A DNA stretch of 64,000 nucleotides from Phytophthora hibernalis (Eukaryota > Oomycota > Peronosporomycetes > Peronosporales > Peronosporaceae). A program made the translations under genes and the position numbers. Below the pieces are notes generated by a model. It made no database searches. It was not told the origin of the DNA and worked only from the letters and a program-made list of their open reading frames with translations. Where the stretch lies: the NCBI GenBank assembly GCA_012656075.1, contig JAAKBF010000118.1:124001-188000 (forward strand), read 5' to 3'. This document shows, in pieces, positions 11,370 through 24,700 of the stretch (position 1 is its first letter; the number at the start of each line of letters is the position of its first letter).

Positions 11370-11503
11370 GCGGTCATATGATATGGCTATATGAGCCATC
11401 GACGTCAAACGATAGTGGGGTCGCTGAGCAAGAGGTTGCAATATGAATGCGTGTATGTAGGGTAATGCCCTTGTAAGGGCACACTAAAATGTATGATAGT
11501 TGT

Positions 11504-14289
11504 TCACTCTGGTAGCGATTCACTGATCACTTCGAGTTCGTGTTGCGGATATCCAGCTGCTCTCACCTCTGTATCATCCACGCGCATCTGAAGGACAGTC
11601 TTCACCTCACCGCTCTTGTCCTCCCACTGGTCATTGGAGTAGATGGTCAAATCCAGATGCTCAGCCACTTCATTGAGATGCGATGCATCGCCCTCTGATA
11701 AATTCTTGAATACCACGTTCACGATGTGGTCGTAGCGTTCCAGAAGCTGACCGAGGACGTGCGGTGTATCTGGCACCGTGCGCTCAATGGCAAGTGATAG
11801 TCCCATACCCACTTGCCAGACAACGATAAGGCTGAACGCTTTGACAGTTCCGCTGTAGTTCTCGAACAAGTTTGACGTCCACAGGATAAGTGCTGCGTTC
11901 GTCCCCACAGTCATGTACGTCATGAATCGAAAGATGTAAAACCAAACACCAATGTTTCTCGCCGGGTGAGGGAACGGACGGCGGCATCCAAAGCAGAGCT
12001 TCGACGCATCGACGTGCACTTCCACGATGTTGTTCACGAGAGCAAGCAAAGGCGTCAGTGGAAATGCTACCACGAACAGGTTGTGAAAGCCAAATTGAAT
12101 TGCCAGCTCGTTGAAGTCTTCAAAAGCCTCGTTACTTTCGTACGGTACCAACTTGGCTTGAGTCTCGATAAAGTTTTGCTTGACTTTCTTGTCCTCCTGT
12201 GTCTTGCTCTCGGCGTAAAGCTGATAGCGGTACTTTAGGTACGGCACCGCCACTTCCATTGTGTTTCCCACTACGATACGAACCAAGAACAAAACCAGTA
12301 GCTGATCACGCAGCTCCTTCATGCAGTTATCGCCGTACAAGCACGAATCTTCGGCTTGACGCTTAATGAACGCGATGTAGAAGAAGGACGCGAAGGAGTT
12401 GCAGAACTGGAACATGAACACTTTGATTGCCAAGTAGTTTTCGTACTCAGCATCCGTGCGGTGGTTTTCAAGGTCATTCAGCTTCCCGGCCACGAGCCTA
12501 TAGACCATGTTGAGAATGAGAATCTGAATGGCGTTTGCGACCGTCACGGCCAGCGTCAACGGCGTTCGGTACTTAATGTCGATGTTCTTTAGGTTGTCGC
12601 CGTCGTTAATGTAGTGCTTGAGAACAAACAGCCCAACAAGTGCCACGATAACAATTCCGACCATGATTGTCACGACTGTGACCGACACCACGAACCAACG
12701 GTGGCGCTTTGAACGACTTTCGTAGGTCAGCTCTTCTGCGTCTGTGACTGGGTGGAAGCTCTTGGTTCCTCGGAATTGCGGGCGGTATCGGAAGACCTCA
12801 TTGAAGCTCTGGCATCCCCATAGCGAGCCCAATAGTCCATTCTTTCGCCTCCACAACTCTGAAAACAGGGATGACCAAATGACTACGAAAATGGCAAAGG
12901 CGACTAGAAAGTATCCTCGATTGTTGTCGTTTCCGTCTTCATCCCGTTCTTGGACGTAGATGATAGTGATAATTCCCGCAATGGACGGGAAGATCAGCAT
13001 CTTCGTGTAGAACTCGAGCCACGCAAAGTAGAGGGCGATCTTCTCTCCGAAGTAGAAGCGGATCTTGTGCAGTGGTTGATAGAGCATCTTCAAATTCAAA
13101 GCCCACGTTGTGCGCAATTCAGCGAGAGCAACTTCATCGTGGAGCGCAAACATTTGATTCTTCAGGAACCCTGCGTCTTCCAAAGCGTCCAGATTAATGT
13201 GCCGATCGACAATGCCTGACGCGAGACGAATACGGTCTTTCTGAGTGAACAGCGTCTGCTCCTTCTTCCCACCCCAGTTCGTCGGATAACGGCGAAAGTA
13301 TGCCTGGAACTCCGGCTCATGGCGATAATCCGCGAATGGAGCGAAGTATGTCATCGGATCGTGGTGTAGAGAAGATCGACGCCCAGAAACGATTCCACCC
13401 GTTTTGACTGTGGTTGTCATCATCGGAGAACATACCGTCAGCTTCTTCTCGGTGTCCCCACCCAAAAGGGCTTTACGCGTTTCCGGGTGGAACTCGGCAC
13501 CGCGGGAGACCAGCAACGGATCCAACTCGGGCACATCAGAAGTCTCATCAGCGGTACCGCGTTTAGTTCGCAGGTGATCTAAAGACTTCTGCCATCCGTC
13601 TTGACCAATCTCGTGCTTCAGGTCGTGAATCTTGTCCCTATGCAGCATATCATCAAAGGGTTTGTTGCTCAGCTGCAATCGATAATTTGTACGATCGGCC
13701 TCCACGCGTAGGTCATCGTTCTCCGACTGGACCGACATGATAATTTCGTCACCGTCGCAGCTGACGAACATTCGCGTAGTAAGCCCACATGCTAACTGTA
13801 CCCGACGTGATATTGCTGTGGCAACCAATTGACAGTAGCGGTGCTCTGAAGTGGGCCCCGCGGAACCGATAAACTTCTCGTACTCGGATTCCAGTATCTT
13901 CTGCTCAACCGCTTGGCCTACATCCGCAGTACTGCTATTTCGTGGACCAGCGGACTCTGCCATGTCCTTTCCGTGATCGTCCAGAAAGCAGCGCGGCGTT
14001 CGAGTACACGCTGGAATGGCTGACGGCTGTGCTTGGAATCTCTTCCTAATAGCAGCTCCACGAAAGTTTTCATGGTAAATGCATCGGGTCTCTTGGCCTC
14101 TCCTCCTTCACGCAAAGGAAAAATCATCACCAAATCGTGTTCGAACATGGTGTTCTCGTACGCATCCGACACTCCGCCGTACTTGTGGAAAATCGACGCA
14201 GGCTTGTTCTTCGGCGTGAAATCTACTTGAATTGAATGTTCATCCACCGTGGAGTCTTGAAGTTTGGAGGCACCAACATCCTCGTTCAT
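11504..14289 (-). CDS. Anoctamin-family (TMEM16) membrane protein, copy A
   Basis: Anoctamins are multi-pass membrane proteins that act as Ca2+-regulated ion channels or lipid scramblases, or tether membranes. The uninterrupted 819-codon frame (13963 down to 11504) has a cytosolic region, then hydrophobic segments starting near residues 320, 351, 423, 468, 515, 555, 625 and 670. Between the fourth and fifth lies HRTDAEYENYLAIK, a conserved anoctamin signature. An upstream stretch in another frame (14289-14002) encodes the rest of the N-terminus, homologous to copy B at 18846-19140. A single missing base near 14003 (PFQRVL then RTPRCFLD) separates the two, so the full protein would be about 928 residues. 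The start is set at 14289 because the next upstream in-frame sequence has no counterpart in copy B. The gap looks like a one-base sequence error, but real N-terminal truncation is possible. Confidence 0.88.
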
Positions 14290-14665
14290 GTTGAACTTGC
14301 TTTGCTCAAAACTTGTTCTTGGGTGGTTTGAAGAATGAACCGCAGAACACTTCAACAAGGGAGTTGGATGGGAAGGTCATGGTCTCAAGCAAAGAATGAA
14401 AATAGCCGAGGGTAGCCGTGCAGAAGAGGTGAACATGCCCACTTGTAGCTATTTACACATTTTGCGACGTGTGCTTTTCATACCGGGGCTACTACTGGAT
14501 GGGCATACATTAGCAAACCTTCCAGGACTACCGGTACTAATAAGCCAAGGTTTCTAAAACCGACAGGATACATTTCAACAAACAGTGTAACATTGGCTCC
14601 CTATCGACCTGTCACTTTCTAGCACGGGATAGCTTTTAATATAGCCATTTTATCATCTGCACCTC
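14290..14665. other. Intergenic region between copy A and the FGDF gene
   Basis: About 375 bp. It should hold the promoter of anoctamin copy A and the 3' end of the next gene, both on the minus strand. I see no separate gene. Short runs of C/T-rich sequence on the minus strand occur near 14300-14420. Confidence 0.4.
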
Positions 14666-17600
14666 TCACCATTCGTTCAGCATATCGCTGTTGTTGGCGC
14701 CAATATCTACTGTCCAAATCGTGTCAGGCTTCACCAGCTTCGTCAGCGCGCTACGGTCGGTCTTGCCAGTCAGTGGCTGCTTGCTAGGATACGATAGGAT
14801 GCTAATCTGAGAAGGTGCCACATGCGCTACCTCTTCCACATCGTACAAGAACATGGCGCACTTCCACTTGACTTCATCGAGACCTCCGCTGATGGCGTCT
14901 AGATTGAGCTCCATCTTGCGGACCTCTTCACCCGATTGCCCTTTTCGTCGAAGACTCACCAACCGTGGGCGATTCCGTGAGCTGGCGAACGAAAAGCGGT
15001 CCTGGAACTTTTTCATCAGCCCGCCATTGCTACTGCCATTGCCCGAGAGAGTTTGACTTCGAGTCCGACTGTCACCTCCAACCGCCTCGGAATCACTTCC
15101 GCTCGTATGATCACTTCCTTCAGACCCTCTCTCATCGCCACTGGCACCACGATGGCCACTTGCTGCGTCGTCATGGCTGCTGTTGGTAAACGAGAATCGA
15201 GCTAGTTTCTGAACTGAGGCGCCGGTAGGAGTATCAGCACCAGCGTGGTCTGCCTTAGTGTCATTGCCACTGCTGCCAGGACCATGCACTCCTCCTGCAC
15301 TCCCACCCCGGGACAGCAAGTGCCGCGTCGTGGAGAACAACGATCCACCACGCGAATTTGCTTGCTGTTGTGCAGCCTGCTCAGCGATTTTAGCCTTTGC
15401 GGACAGCGCAGCCTGCTTGGCTATCCGCATCATAGCGTCGTTCACTGAGCTGTGGAATAGCGCGTCTTGCAGCTCCTTGAGGGCACCACGCATTCGGTCC
15501 GCATCGCCAGAGGCAGCAAAGCCAACGTACATCTGATGCTTTTCCGATCCAGGAGGGAAAATGCCGTTTTGTCGGGAGGCTTCCTGAATCTTCTCAGAAA
15601 GCACATACTTTAAATACTTAGAAGCGCGCGTGGTCTTCCTACCCAAACGCACGCGCTCCCTTCGCTTGATGCCGGTGCAGGCGAAAGAGAGCCTGGCGGC
15701 AACGAAGGATGACGACCCGTTGTAGCTATGATCTCAAAGTACTCATCCCACATTGTGCGGAACACATCCTGTACAAAGTCTGTTGATGGCTCTTGGATGA
15801 CAGCAGTGTCTTTCACATCTCGTGGACTGTCAGGTTGTGACAACGTATTTGTTGGCAAATGTTCTACCGGGAACGCATCCTGAAAGAACGTTGACAGGTC
15901 AGTCTTCAAAAATGACGTCTCTGGCATGGTGAAAAGAGGAGTTGTTGTTGCAACAGTTGTAGCTGGGGCTGGAGTGAAGTCTCCAAATCCTTCGTCATTG
16001 TCTTCAAATGCTTCTGAGCTTGATTGCTGGAAGTCTGAGAAGCTACTCACGGCAGCGCTCTCCGTGAAATCCCCGAAATCGCCAAACTCGTCATCATCAC
16101 TAGGCTCAAAGTCTGCAAAATCATCTTTTCAACTGCAACATGCGCCGAGTTCTCAACCGTAGACGAAGGTGCCGCCACTGCAAAGTCTCCGAACGCACTG
16201 TCATCATCCCCAAGAGGAATATTTTGTGCCAGTGTTGGCGATGGAAACGATCCCCAAGGCGATGCGTTCGAAATAACCGCCGTGCTCGCTGTGGGAGCCC
16301 CTGCTGCTTCAATTCCTCCAAATTCATCAAAATCGTCACCATTCTCCACACCAGCATCCTGCTCTCCAGTATATTCAGTGTCGTTTTCTACTCCGAAAGC
16401 ATCGATAAGGTTCTCGGACAGCTCTACAGGAGAAGGGGTGTTAAATGCACTAGGGGTCAGCGAAAAATCTTCATTTAGCAGGACGTCTTCCGATGTGCGT
16501 CTTTCACCAGAGTGTTCAGCACCCGCTTCTTTTGCTGGCGTCAACAAATCCAGCGCATCAGCATGGTTGCTTTGGAAAGGATCACCATGATTCTCTACTG
16601 AGCTTGGTTCTGCAGACCATACGATAACGCCGCTAGACTCCACCAAGGCATCATCCTCATCACTATCAATCTCGTCATCTTCGACCGCGTCGTCCTGAAC
16701 TTTATCCTCATTTCTACCGGCGATTGGGACATTCACGTTTTCATCGTTCTCTGCGGCGACAATAACCTCTACAGACTCCGTGAATGCCACACAAGATTGC
16801 TTTTCAAACACGACTGCAGTAGCGAAAGAATCCATGGTAAACACGTCTGCTGTCTGCTGCTGCTCTGTTAATATGCTGTCGTCCACAATTTCATCACTCG
16901 GATCTGGCGTTGTTGTAGCAGAGCTGTAGCTGCTATCCCAAACATCGAGCGGTTCAACTTCAGTGACTGGTACATTGCTTCTGTCTTCATCAACCACCAC
17001 AGATTCCGCATCATTACTTGATGGTCTCCCGATAGATCCTTCTCGAATGCAGAGACCTCTTTCGGTAGTTCTTCATTGCCATCTTCCTTATCCTCTTCAT
17101 GGGTTCGTACGGCAGGTTCAGCGGAGGTTTTCCACGCAGCAAGAGCTTCAGCCAAAGGCACCTCTTCAGGAGCACCCAACCCTGCCTCTGCAAACGGGTC
17201 CACCTCATCAGAATCGTCAGCAGTAGGTGCAAACCCTATGAATCCGTCGGTCATCCTAAATGAGCTATGCAGAGAGGGTGGCGCCGACGCTGGGGACGGC
17301 GTGGCGCTGGTTGTTGTTGCATCAGGCGCAGCAGTAAAAGTGTTAAACAACACTTGAATCCCATTCTGGCCAGAAGTGTCCTCCATGGCTCCCACACTCA
17401 CAAATGACGAGCTCAATGAGCCGAAAGACCGCGTCGTGCGTTCAGCCAACAGGTCACGCGGCGACGCCTTCGCCTCAACTTCCTCCTGCAGCGAAGCAAA
17501 GGATCCACGCAACGACGTCGGCGCCGACGAAAACGTCGCAGACATCGGTGGCATAGTCGTCAATGTAAACAGGTCATCATTCTCAGCTGCAGCACTGATC

Positions 17601-18219
17601 CCAAAGAACGGGTCCTTCGAGGCCGACGCCTGCACCGGAGAAAATGACAGCAGATCTCCCGTAATCGCCCGTGGCGTCTCATCAGCAGCTGAGAACGACG
17701 ACGGCGGTGGAAGCACAAAGCCTGCAGAATTGGACGTTGTCTTGTCCCCAGACGTCGTCAGCTCCATGTCCTGACTCGTCTGTCCCCACACCAAGTCCAA
17801 GATGGCGCTCGTAGACGTCGGAGGAGCCTCCAAACCCCTTCAGAGCTGCCCACAGTCTCCTTTTCCTTCTCTTTAGTCCCCTCAACATCAGTAGCCGCCC
17901 CCAGACCCCTGTAATGTCCGCAAACGGGTCCACCTCTCCGCTAATCGACGGCAAAAGCGCCGGCGGCGTCGTCAGAGGCAGCGAGGAGCCCCCACAGCTG
18001 CAGAAGACGCTTCTTCAGTCTGCGTGTCGCTGGCGAAGTCCCCAAAGTCCGTTTCTGCCGCGTACACGTCGCCGAAAGGATCCGAGAGCCGCTCGGCCGC
18101 CGCGAAGGACCCAAACTCGTCGTCTGCAGCTGCGAAGGACTCAGAGGCGGACGGGAAACTGCTGGGAGACTCAGAGGCAGTAGATCGATCGCCTGTCAAG
18201 CCCGAGGACGCCGCCATCA
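14666..18219 (-). CDS. Long acidic protein with FGDF/DPF-type motifs
   Basis: I do not recognise a named family with certainty. The frame starts at ATG 18219 and, after small shifts near 17985, 17900, 17840, 17025, 16120 and 15705, runs to 14666, giving roughly 1,180 residues. The protein is rich in Ser, Asp, Glu and Thr and mostly disordered. It carries repeated aromatic-acidic motifs near the N-terminus (DEFGSF, DPFGD, DFGDF) and again around 16000-16110 (FADFEP, DEFGDFGDF, GFGDF). Such motifs bind the ear domains of clathrin adaptors in endocytic and trans-Golgi proteins such as aftiphilin and synergin. The last 330 residues (from about 15650) form a more ordered, Ala- and Lys-rich region, a Ser/Gly-rich linker, and a final block ending LVKPDTIWTVDIG. 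A role in clathrin-adaptor traffic is an inference from motifs only. Several shifts fall in runs of four or five G, suggesting sequence error. Confidence 0.6.
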
Positions 18220-18845
18220 TGGTGCGCGTACGTGGCGTCTCTCGTTGTGCACTTGCTCTCCCCAACGGGACTACGACATAGTGAAAGCAAGTGCCAAGCA
18301 GGATTCTATGATATGGAATAGACCGATGCAATAGACTGCAAAACCGTTCGAAGTGGAATAAGATGCGCTAGGATAGGTTAGTGAAACGGTCCAGGTACAT
18401 GTATACCGGTTCATGTATTATTATACATGTAATAATACATGTAAGTTATTAATTTAATATAATAGACTCACTCTCGCTTGGTGACGGAGAGACACGGACC
18501 TGTGCTGTTGAAACAATGACACAACTTGCTGCATCGACTTCGGATGTGAACCCTGTGTCGCGTCGTGGGCGGAGTCAGATTCTCCTCAATCTCATTGCCT
18601 TCCTTGGCCGAATCGACCAGCATCATGCTGTATCCACTGGATACCAAGAAGAAATGTCAATTGCTTCCTCCCTCCAAAAACCCAGTCTCCAGACGTTTAC
18701 CATCTCTCAGCGCAGGTCAAGTCGCGAGCCTTTTGGCCGTGTGCACCTTTTCGCCAATCGTCACCTCGACATCAGAGACCGGCACCGCCGTGTGAGTCAC
18801 TTCAGAATTTGCCGTGCAGAGCGTAAGTGACCTTCACTCTGGCCG
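18220..18845. promoter_or_regulatory. Divergent intergenic region, FGDF gene / anoctamin B
   Basis: This 626-bp region separates two start codons pointing outward, so both promoters should lie here. The half nearer anoctamin B (18516-18840) has open frames, but none matches a known domain or anoctamin copy A, so it is more likely 5' UTR and promoter. The AT-rich palindrome at 18412-18441 is the only striking sequence element. No confident core promoter was identified. Confidence 0.45.
18412..18441. repeat. Perfect palindrome with 12-bp arms
   Basis: CATGTATTATTA (18412-18423) and its exact reverse complement TAATAATACATG (18430-18441) flank a 6-nt centre. Further partial copies (TACATGTA) lie on both sides. 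It sits in the roughly 625-bp divergent region between the FGDF gene (minus) and anoctamin copy B (plus), and the flanks are very AT-rich. It could form a cruciform or bind a symmetric factor; no function can be assigned. Confidence 0.8.
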
Positions 18846-21559
18846 ATGGCTTCGTACGACGCTTTCGTGTCGCCCGCAGCCTCACATGCCGCGTTGGACA
18901 TGGAGTTCAGCTCCATGCAGAGCGCGCAGTCGTCCTCCGTCTTCCGCTCCACGGGCAACAAGACGCTGTACGACCACGACCTGGTGTTGGTCTTCCCCGT
19001 CGTGAAGGGGCGAACTCAAGAAGCCTGACGACTTCACACAGCCTCGCTTCGTGCAGATTATGCTGGGCAAAGACCCGGAGCGTAGCAAGCGCGCCAACCA
19101 GATCGTGGTGGACCCGTTCCAGCGCGTGTTGCGCACGCCGCGCTGCTTCCTGGACGAACGCGGCTGTGACGTGGTTATGGACACGAGCAACGACCACAGC
19201 GAGAGCAACGAGCAGCTCCGACTGGAGACGCAGCAACAGCTGCTCAAGAACGAGTACGAGAAGTTCGTGGGATCAGCCGACGCCACGACGGAGACGACGT
19301 TCTGCGAATTGGTGGCCACAGCTGTCGCCCGCCGCGTGCAGCTCGCGTGCGGCCTCAGCACGCGCATGTTCCTGAGCTGCGACGCCGACGAGATCATCAT
19401 GATCATCAAGGCGGACAACGACGACTTGCGGGTGGAGGCGGACCGCACCAACTACCGACTGCAGGTGAGCAACAAACCGTTCGACAGGACGCTGCACGAC
19501 AAGAAGCTCAAGACGCTGAGGAAAGAGATGGGAGACCAGGAGTGGCAAAAGGCCATCGACCACTTGAGGCACACGCGCGGCAGTGCGGATGAAGCAGCTG
19601 AGGACCCGGAGATGGACCCGTTGCTGGTCTCCCGTGGAGACGTTTTCCACCCGGAGCTCCGCAAGGCGGTTGATCTCTGGGGACACACGGAGGAGGCCGA
19701 CGGCCTGTTTGTCGAGGACGAGAGCTACCGTCGCGTCCAGGGAAGCCGCTGGGACCGCTTCGTGACGTCGATCTTTGCTCTTCCGTACGACCCGTTGACG
19801 TACTTTGCTCCATTCGCAGAGTATCGGCATGAGGAAAATACCAGCCGTACTACCGTCGCTACCCTATCAAGTGGGGGAAAAGAAGGAGGAGACGTTGTTC
19901 TCGCAAAAGGACCGGATTCGACTTGCTGAAGGCATTGTAGAACGCCACATTAACGCTGATGCCCTCGAAGCCGCTGGGTATCTGGAGGGTCAAATGTTCG
20001 CGCTTCACGACACTGTTGCGCTCCAGGATCTGCGGAACACGTGGGCCTTGCACTGGACGATGCTGTACCAACCTCTGCACAAGATCCGCTTTTACTTTGG
20101 TGAGAAAATCGCGCTGTACTTTGCTTGGCTTGAGTTCTACACGAAGATGCTGGTTTTCCCGAGTATCGCGGGTGTTATCACGTTCGTTTACATTGAAGCT
20201 CGCCAGGCTGTGACGGGTACCAATCAGCAAGGGTACATCCTTATCGCGTTCGCCATCTTTGTGGTGCTTTGGTCGTCTATGTTTTCCGAGTTGTGGAAAC
20301 GAAAAAATGGTTTGCTGGATTCGCTGTGGGGCCTCAGTGGTTTGCATGAGTCGTTCCGCTACCGACCTCAGTTCCGTGGAACCAAGAGCTACAACCCGAC
20401 TACTGACGTGGAAGAAATGACGTATGAAAGCAAGGCGAGGCGCCGTCGGGCATTTATTGCATCGGTCTTGGTTGTGGCAGTCATGGTCGGAGTCGTGGTT
20501 GTGGCGCTATTTGGACTCTTTGTGCTCAAGCACTGGATCAACAACAGCGACAACTTGGAAAACAACCACATTAGTGCAAAGTACCAAACCTCGCTGACGT
20601 TTGGTGTGACGGTGGTAAACGCCGTCCAGATTTTGGTGCTCAATATGGTGTACCGACTTGTGGCCCGAAAGCTGAATGATCTCGAGAATCACCGCACGGA
20701 TGCCGAGTACGAGAACTACCTGGTGATCAAGGTTTTCCTGTTCCAGTTTTGTAACTCCTTTGCGTCGTTCTTCTACATTGCTTTCGTAAAGCGCGCAGCT
20801 GAAGGTTCTTGTCTGTACGAGGACGATTGTATGCAGGAATTGCGAGACCAGTTGCTGATTTTGTTCTTGATTCGTATCGTAGTTGGCAATACTACTGAAG
20901 TGGCGGTGCCGTATCTAAAGTACCGCTATCAGCTTTTTGCAGAGCGCAAAGCGGCCAACACGGAGGAGAAAAGTGGTCACAACTACATCGAGGAGCAGGC
21001 CAAGCTTGTGCCATACGAGAGCAACGAAGCATTCGAGGACTACAACGAGATGGTTATCCAGTATGGATTTATTAACCTGTTCGTGGTGGCATTCCCGCTG
21101 ACGCCACTACTTGCGTTGGCTAACAACATGCTGGAAGTTCACGTTGACGCTGTAAAGCTTTGCTTCGTGCACCGCCGACCATTCCCTCACCCGGCGAAGG
21201 ACATTGGCGTGTGGTTTTACATTCTACGATTCATGACGTACATCGCGCTTGGTACCAACTCGGCGCTTATCTTATGGACGTCCAACTTGTTCGAAGACCA
21301 GACCGGAACTGTAAAAGCCTTCAGTTTTGTGGTGGCATGCCAAGTGTGCTTGGTCTTGGCGGTTCTTGTAGAGCGTTCCGTACCCGATACACCTTACGAG
21401 CTCAAGCTGCTCACGGAGCGCTTCGAACACATCGTGAATGTGGTATTCAAGGGGCTGTTCGAGGGCGATTCTTCGAGCCTCAATGAAGTAGCAGAGCGCT
21501 TGGACTTGCAGATCTACCCCAACCATCAGTGGGAAGAAGCGAAACATCACTACGCATAG
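18846..21559 (+). CDS. Anoctamin-family (TMEM16) membrane protein, copy B
   Basis: This is a close paralogue of copy A, co-linear from the N-terminus (LYDHDLVLVFP against FEHDLVMIFP) to the last cytosolic helix. It has the same hydrophobic segments and the signature HRTDAEYENYLVIK. The total is about 900 residues, normal for the family. The reading frame is interrupted by three single-base shifts: near 19010 (after VVKG), near 19834 (an A run) and near 19876 (a G run); the last two are 40 bp apart and both look like lost homopolymer bases. The best continuous piece runs from 19884 to 21559. Copy B is on the plus strand and copy A on the minus strand, with the FGDF gene between them, so the pair arose by an inverted duplication or later rearrangement. 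Ion-channel versus scramblase activity cannot be told from the sequence. Confidence 0.88.
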
Positions 21560-21747
21560 ATCAAGCGCTGAAATGTCATCACTTTTACCATTTACGAAGG
21601 CGCCTTTGTAGATTCGCAAAAACAAAATAATTTTGAGTTTGCTGATCGCTAAGCAGTGATAACACGTTACTTCGAAGTAATACATAATGAACTTTTTGTG
21701 GGCAAGTGCAACACTACCATACCCATTTGTGTGTTCCTTTCGTAAAA

Positions 21748-24700
21748 TCACCGTTGGTCCGAAGAGCGGAAGAGACGCACGATCGTTGTTGCAGTCTTTA
21801 TCATCTGCGCTCCAATCGATCGGCGATTTTGCTGAAATTCGTCTCCGGGGTCATCCAATTGAGATGGTTGTCTTCTAGAGGCCAATGCTTTCATAGCGTT
21901 CATAACAGGCTTGTTTTCAGTGACCCAATGGCTTACAAGGGCATTATTGCCTTCGCAGCGTAGGCAGTTTCGTAGGGTAAGCAACACACGTAGTGCAACA
22001 ACGCCGTCATTCGTGTCGCTTGATTCCAAACACAGCAAGAGTGAACTGCGCAGGTACATGGTGGACACTGTCAGCAATGCAGGCGCTAAAAAGACTACTA
22101 TTTTCTAATCCCAGGGGCTTACCTCAAAGGAGAGTCCTTATGCAAAGAATGGATTCCTTTGTCTTGCGTGAACATCACCTCGTTTAACTCTTCCCCGAAT
22201 ATCTGTATTCCACAATCAATTGGCATGTTAGCAGACATGAATTATCAATCTCACGGGCTTTACACACTACGTACGTGAGATAGGAGAACAAGGCACCGAG
22301 AGGAAAGATCCGCGACCTCATCCTCACATCGATTAGTTTCGATAATATCGTTCTCCGGTGATATGTCTTCGGGTTGGCCATGAAGCTTGCGCTTGATGTC
22401 ACCAAGAGTGCACAATTGAATCATCAATGGCCCACACCGAACTAGCTCCTCGAATCCAGGTGACACCGACGACAAGCCATGCTGGCGCATTATTTCGTAT
22501 TGTTCATGAAGCAAATGCGTCAAGATGACCATTAAGTCCATAAAGCTTTCGTCGAAGTCCTTCGCTGACGCGAAATCTAACGCTGCCGTCATACCTTTGG
22601 CAATGCCCGACTCATACAAGAAGTCTGATGGCACATCAGCTGAGTCAATCAGCATTTTGACGAGTTGTGTCGCGTTCGAAGGCAACACTTGAAAGTTTGT
22701 TGGTACAGATAGTAAAGCGATAATGGTGGGTACAAGTTTGAGTTCCTTTGCTTCAGCAAGAAGAGATGAATCGTTGGAAATCAAACCGAACAAAAGTTCG
22801 CTGGAGAGACTCCAAGCATTCTCTACCATGTTGACACTCCTCAATACGGTATTGAGATGGGGGAGTAGTTGTGATCGAATGAATGAATCGTAGAGTTCAT
22901 AGTCACCACTGTCATCCTCGTAGTCAAAATCCAACAGGACAACATGAAGGATTCTGAAGCAGTTCACCGCGACAGCTTTATGGGTTTTATCACATTCCCT
23001 CGACAATAGCTCTTGAGTCGGGAAAACGCGTCCAACGACTGCAGGCAGCAAATGAATGAACAATACGTGTTTCTCCACCAAAACGATGTCATTGGCCTCA
23101 CTGACTGCAAACTCAAACAGGTTCCTCAAGATGTTGGACACGTAAAGCGCAACCGTTGTCGTTTCCTCGTTAATCCCTGAGAGGTGGAGGGTTTCTTCTG
23201 GAAAGGAACTGAGTAGCTTAGTCATCAAGCGCAGGAAAAAAGTGAACTGTTTGTTGTCGTTTTCCACGAAGACGTTCATGAGTTGGGACCGACAGTTTGC
23301 CTTCTGAAGCAGTTCGCTAAACAGTTCAAACGGAATTGGAGATATTCTAGGTGATCCATGTTCAGCATTGTTGTTGCCTGTGGCTTCGCCATCACCTTGT
23401 TCGTACGAGGAGAAGCAATCAGCGCCAAGCTTCAACGCCATTCGAATGGTGAGCTTGCACACATTTAGAGCACACTGCGCAAGATACATCCCAAATGCTG
23501 ACAGTTTCGATTCTGACGCACGATTGTTTGCATTTGCAGACAGTTGATCAGTTATCGAGACGAGGACATTCTCCACAGCATCCAAACCATTATTTCGCAC
23601 AAATGAGAGCAAGAAATTTCGGTTCAGGTGAATGCCCAAATTGAGCACGATCAGGCTCTTCGCTCGAAGGATAATCAAGCTTTCGACATCTGCATTATCA
23701 TCTTCACCAGTACCAATCTTCAGTAGTTCAATAACCTCGGGGCAGTCATGATACGCTCCAGCAGCAATGTGCGGCTTGCTTTGATCGCAGAGGTATCTGT
23801 TTCCCCATCGCTACCCAACTTCATATCCAAGAAACCATTGATAATGTTGAGTGATGCGATCGTCAAATCAGTAGCTCTCCGAGCACTCTGCACGCCTCGC
23901 CACACGGCGTTCAGGATATCAGGCTTGGCAAAGAACAGCATTATCGAACGTTTTAATCTAGATGGTAGATTTTCGAGTGAGGATGAAGTACGAAGATGCC
24001 TCAAAACTTGGGCAAGCGCCTCAGTTGTTGTCGTACGCAGCGCAACAAACAAACTGGCCGTATCTGGATCATCAAATTCCACGGTATCATCTTGCACCAG
24101 GCCATGAATTAACGACAAGACAATCTTGTCGCTCATTAGCGTTGGGAGCAGGGAATCCGTGCAATGTATCAGCATATTGTCTAGCGTCTTCACGGCGTAG
24201 TAGCGAACTGCAATATCAGAATCGTCTACACGAGCGAGCACGCCCTCAACGCTCCCACTAGGAAGTCCCCACTCCTGCTGTGTAGAGATATAAAACAGTA
24301 ATTCTCCAAGACAAGCAAGTGCTAGCGGACGAGACGACAATCCATTCTTGGCGGAAATTTGAACATCATCGTCAACAATCTCCAATAGTGTTTTCACAAG
24401 AAGCCGTAGCTGATCCGGCGAAGATGGTGCAATAAAGGTCGCGAATCTGAAGAGGACACCAAGAACGAGACATAACATTGACACCATGGCACTACCGGAT
24501 GTCACCAATCGAGCCTCGTGTGCCAGCATCCGTATCAGAAGCTTGAGAATGGAGCTGTTCACAATTACGTGGGCCAATCGCACATGGCAGCTAAGGGAGA
24601 ATAAGTACGCCATCACACTCAGTTTTTCTTGATCGTCGGCCTGGGATGACTTGAGACTGATGTAGATTTTTTCAGTTGGGTCTCTAATGCCTCTGTCGTA

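Noticed and set aside
19273..19830. Minus-strand open frame opposite anoctamin copy B
   Set aside because: It is an antisense shadow of a conserved coding region, with no domain and no counterpart opposite copy A.
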